A stretch of 64,000 nucleotides of DNA from Thermoleophilaceae bacterium (GTDB lineage Bacteria; Actinomycetota; Thermoleophilia; Solirubrobacterales; Thermoleophilaceae), in contig JBBDYQ010000015.1 in assembly GCA_040901445.1 (NCBI GenBank), forward strand, positions 290,144 to 354,143, read 5' to 3'. The translations under genes and the position numbers were made by a program. Within the stretch, counting starts at the first letter, position 1; every line of letters starts with the position of its first letter. The notes beneath the pieces were generated by a model. That model saw only the letters and a program-made list of their open reading frames with translations, made no database searches and was not told where the DNA came from. Shown here in pieces: positions 61,946-64,000 of this stretch.

Positions 61946-62092
61946 ATGAGCGATCCGCGGGAGACGTACGAATTGCCGGTCGTCAAGGACTACGGGGACA
62001 TCGTCGAGCTGACGGCCGCCTCCGGGTTCAGCGGCCCGGAGGACGGCGGCAACAAGCTCGCGATTCATCACAGCGCGCCGGCCGCGCCGTAG
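61946..62092 (+). CDS. Lasso peptide precursor A3
   Basis: 48 residues from ATG 61946, AAGGAG seven bases upstream. The leader is five residues longer at the N-terminus but keeps Tyr -17, Pro -14, Val -12, Gly -8, Thr -2 (YELPVVKDYGDIVELTA). Core of 24 residues beginning A-S-G-F-S-G-P-E-D-G-G-N-K, with the same Ala1/Glu8-Asp9 ring. Tail KLAIHHSAPAAP shares the His-His of A2. Shortest core of the three. Confidence 0.87.
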   Translation: MSDPRETYELPVVKDYGDIVELTAASGFSGPEDGGNKLAIHHSAPAAP

Positions 62093-62167
62093 GCGGCGGC
62101 GAGCGCTCGAGACGTGACCGGCTGAGCGCCGGCACGCAGAACGGTGCGACCCCTGCGCGGACCCCTC

Positions 62168-62196
62168 TCGACAGGGCCGCGCAGTGCACATACAAT
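62168..62196 (+). promoter_or_regulatory. Promoter of the priming transferase gene
   Basis: TCGACA (62168-62173), 17-bp spacer, TACAAT (62191-62196). It separates the polysaccharide gene from the lasso genes transcriptionally. Confidence 0.6.
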
Positions 62197-62278
62197 CGCC
62201 CTTCGGACCGGCCAGAGACAGGGGAAGTCTCGCGGCGGGAAGACTCATCCCGAACGGGAGGTTGGGGACATCAGCGAG

Positions 62279-63826
62279 TTGGGTTTCAGTGCTGCCGGCG
62301 CGGCACATGACGACGCGGCCGGCGCGAACGGAAGCGCGGTGGATGCCGGTGCCGGCGTGATCGCCGGCGAGCGGAACCCCGGGTTCCAGCCGCCGCGCCT
62401 GCGCTCGCTCGAGATCGAGGGCCTGCTCCAGGCCGGCGCGGCGCTCACCCGGCGCGACTCGATACGGCGCTGGGCGCTGGCGCTGGCGGACGCCGCCGCG
62501 CTTGCGATGGCCTTCGGGATCGTGCTGCTCACCACGGCCCCGTCCAGCGGCGGGTCGGTCGCCGGCGCCGCGGCTCTGCTGCCGTTCTGGATCGTCCTCA
62601 ACAAGCTGCTCGGGCTCTACGACCGGGACGCCAACCTCATCCACAAGTCCACGCTCGACGAGCTGCCGGGCCTCTGCCAGTCGCTCGCCTTCGGCACCGG
62701 GCTCGTCTTCCTGCTGGCCCCCGTGCTCCTCCTGCCGGAGCTCGGGCGTGGCGACGTGGCCGTCTTCCTCGGCGCGGCGGCGGTGCTCGCCCCCTCCGCC
62801 CGCGGCCTGGCGCGACTGGCGGTGCGCCGGTCCTACACGGAGGAGCGCTGCGTGATCGTGGGCTCCGGCCTCGTGGCGAGCCTGGTGGGGCGCAAGATCG
62901 AGGCACACCCCGAGTACGGCGTGGAGGTCGTGGGGCTCGTCGACGTCCCCTTCCCCGCCGACGCCGAGGACGACGACGAGGTCATCCCGCACCTCGGGGA
63001 GCTGGACCGCTTCGAGGACATCTGCCTCGAGCACGGCATCGAGCGCGTGGTCATCGCGTTCTCCAGCCTCTCGCACGAGGCGCTGCTCGACGTGATCCGG
63101 ATCAGCAAGCGGCTGCACATGAAGATCACCGTCGTGCCGCGGCTGTTCGAGGTCATCGGGCACGCGGTGGAGATCGACCAGCTCGAGGGCATGACGCTCA
63201 TGGGCCTGCGCGGCTTCTCGCGCACGCGCTCGTCGCTCATGCTCAAGCGCACGATCGACATCGCGGGGTCGGGTGCCGGGCTGCTCGTTCTCAGCCCGCT
63301 GCTGCTCGCGATCGCGCTCGCCGTCAAGCTCAACTCGCGTGGGCCGGTGCTCTTCGACCAGTGCCGGATAGGACGCGACAACAAGCCGTTCCAGATGCTC
63401 AAGTTCCGCACCATGGTGGACGGGGCGGATGAGCTCAAGGAGAGCCTCAGCCACCTCAACGAGGCCGACGGCCCGATGTTCAAGATCGCGGACGACCCTC
63501 GCGTCACCCGGGTGGGCCGGCTGCTGCGGCGCACGAGCCTCGACGAGCTGCCGCAGCTCTGGAACGTGCTGCGCGGCGAGATGAGCCTCGTGGGCCCGCG
63601 CCCGCTCGTGCCGTCCGAGGACGACCACGTGATCGGCTGGCACCGCGCACGTCTCGATCTGACACCCGGACTCACCGGCCCCTGGCAAGTTCTGGGCAGG
63701 ACCGCTATTCCTTTCCAGGAGATGGTCAAGCTCGACTACCTGTACGTGTCCGACTGGTCGCTCTGGAACGACGTGAAGCTGCTCATCCAGACGGCTCCGG
63801 TCGTGATGCGGCGGCGCGGTCAGTAG
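62279..63826 (+). CDS. Undecaprenyl-phosphate sugar phosphotransferase (WbaP/CpsE-type)
   Basis: 515 residues if started at TTG 62279; no canonical start is well placed after GGGAGG (62256-62261), so a GTG at 62339 is an alternative. Four to five N-terminal membrane helices, a soluble CoA-binding-like middle domain (RCVIVGSGLVASLVGRKIEAHPEYGVEVVG), then the sugar-transferase domain: LKRTIDIAGSGAGLLVLSPLLLAIALAVKLNSRGPVLFDQCRIG, MLKFRTMVDGA, DELPQLWNVLRGEMSLVGPRP. It transfers a sugar-1-phosphate to undecaprenyl phosphate to begin the repeat unit. Confidence 0.9.
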   Translation: MGFSAAGAAHDDAAGANGSAVDAGAGVIAGERNPGFQPPRLRSLEIEGLLQAGAALTRRDSIRRWALALADAAALAMAFGIVLLTTAPSSGGSVAGAAALLPFWIVLNKLLGLYDRDANLIHKSTLDELPGLCQSLAFGTGLVFLLAPVLLLPELGRGDVAVFLGAAAVLAPSARGLARLAVRRSYTEERCVIVGSGLVASLVGRKIEAHPEYGVEVVGLVDVPFPADAEDDDEVIPHLGELDRFEDICLEHGIERVVIAFSSLSHEALLDVIRISKRLHMKITVVPRLFEVIGHAVEIDQLEGMTLMGLRGFSRTRSSLMLKRTIDIAGSGAGLLVLSPLLLAIALAVKLNSRGPVLFDQCRIGRDNKPFQMLKFRTMVDGADELKESLSHLNEADGPMFKIADDPRVTRVGRLLRRTSLDELPQLWNVLRGEMSLVGPRPLVPSEDDHVIGWHRARLDLTPGLTGPWQVLGRTAIPFQEMVKLDYLYVSDWSLWNDVKLLIQTAPVVMRRRGQ

Positions 63827-63831
63827 CGCCT

Positions 63832-64000
63832 GTGCGCCCGCGACTCCGCCTGCTGGCCGACGCCGCCCGAGAAGCCCTCGACCGGGGGGGCTCCGCAACG
63901 GCAGAGCCGGCCATGCCGGACGCGCAGAACGAGCCCGAGCCCGCTGAGCCCGAGCCCGAGGCGGTCGAGCCCGAGCCCGAGGCGGTCGAGCCCGAGCCCG
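63832..64000 (+). CDS. Start of a protein with Glu-Pro repeats, cut by window edge
   Basis: Open from GTG 63832, five bases after the transferase stop, to the edge (56 codons). A short basic/hydrophobic start (MRPRLRLLADAAREAL) leads to an acidic Glu-Pro-rich segment. In phase with the frame lie two full 21-bp repeats (63946-63987) encoding E-P-E-P-E-A-V, with a third begun. No domain is visible before the edge, so function is not assigned. Confidence 0.6.
   Translation, partial: MRPRLRLLADAAREALDRGGSATAEPAMPDAQNEPEPAEPEPEAVEPEPEAVEPEP
63946..64000 (+). repeat. 21-bp tandem repeat (E-P-E-P-E-A-V codons)
   Basis: Two complete 21-bp units, 63946-63966 and 63967-63987, and 13 bases of a third. 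The repeat is in frame with the partial gene above. It continues past the window. Confidence 0.75.

Noticed and set aside
61931..63898. 655-codon minus-strand open frame over the priming transferase
   Set aside because: Its Glu/Arg/His-rich translation is typical of antisense frames in GC-rich DNA, while the plus strand encodes a clear sugar transferase and precursor A3.

Overview
The window is uniformly GC-rich. Start codons are often GTG, genes are tightly coupled by ATGA/GTGA overlaps, and many starts lie 6 to 8 bases after a TANNNT hexamer (leaderless-type promoters). With a yrbE/mce operon, BTAD and LuxR-type regulators and many Solirubrobacter-like glycan genes, this points to an actinobacterium, possibly Thermoleophilia (inference only). 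All calls come from reading the sequence and translations; no database search was run.

Layout. (1) 1-9421, leftward: a complete two-gene yrbE pair followed by six mce genes, the sixth cut by the window edge; this is a lipid import system. A TetR-like palindrome lies upstream at 9618-9637. (2) 9712-11527: a small island. A truncated short-chain dehydrogenase remnant ends at a 52-bp repeat that is the 3' part of a tRNA-Phe gene. An identical repeat lies 1.6 kb further on. Between them sits a winged-helix regulator plus AbiEii-type nucleotidyltransferase pair with its own promoter and operator. (3) 11.5-51.2 kb: a long glycan locus with GT2 and GT4 glycosyltransferases, a Wzx-like flippase, a Wzy/O-antigen-ligase-like protein, a sugar-nucleotide transferase, acyltransferases, a sulfotransferase, about ten methyltransferases (four of one 'WYHTIEL' family), two sulfatase-like proteins and four secreted glycoside-hydrolase-like proteins. 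It is interrupted at 24.4-27.0 kb by a regulatory block: a PAS/BTAD regulator, a sigma factor, and a LuxR regulator preceded by a C10-G-C37 tract.

(4) 51.2-62.1 kb: a lasso-peptide (RiPP) cluster set inside the glycan locus, between a Wzz/tyrosine-kinase fusion and a WbaP-like priming transferase. It has a methyltransferase, two HPr-kinase-like proteins, an ABC ATPase and permease, a PqqD-like RRE protein (B1), a transglutaminase-fold leader peptidase (B2), an asparagine-synthetase-like cyclase (C), and three small precursor genes that fall below usual ORF cut-offs. All three precursors carry the YxxP...G...T leader motif in identical register and a shared core start A-[ST]-G-x-x-G-x-E-D-G, giving an Ala1 to Glu8 (or Asp9) ring. 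Each has its own likely sigma-70-type promoter. This is the most notable system here.

(5) 62.1-64.0 kb: the priming glycosyl-1-phosphate transferase and the start of a protein with Glu-Pro repeats, cut by the right edge.
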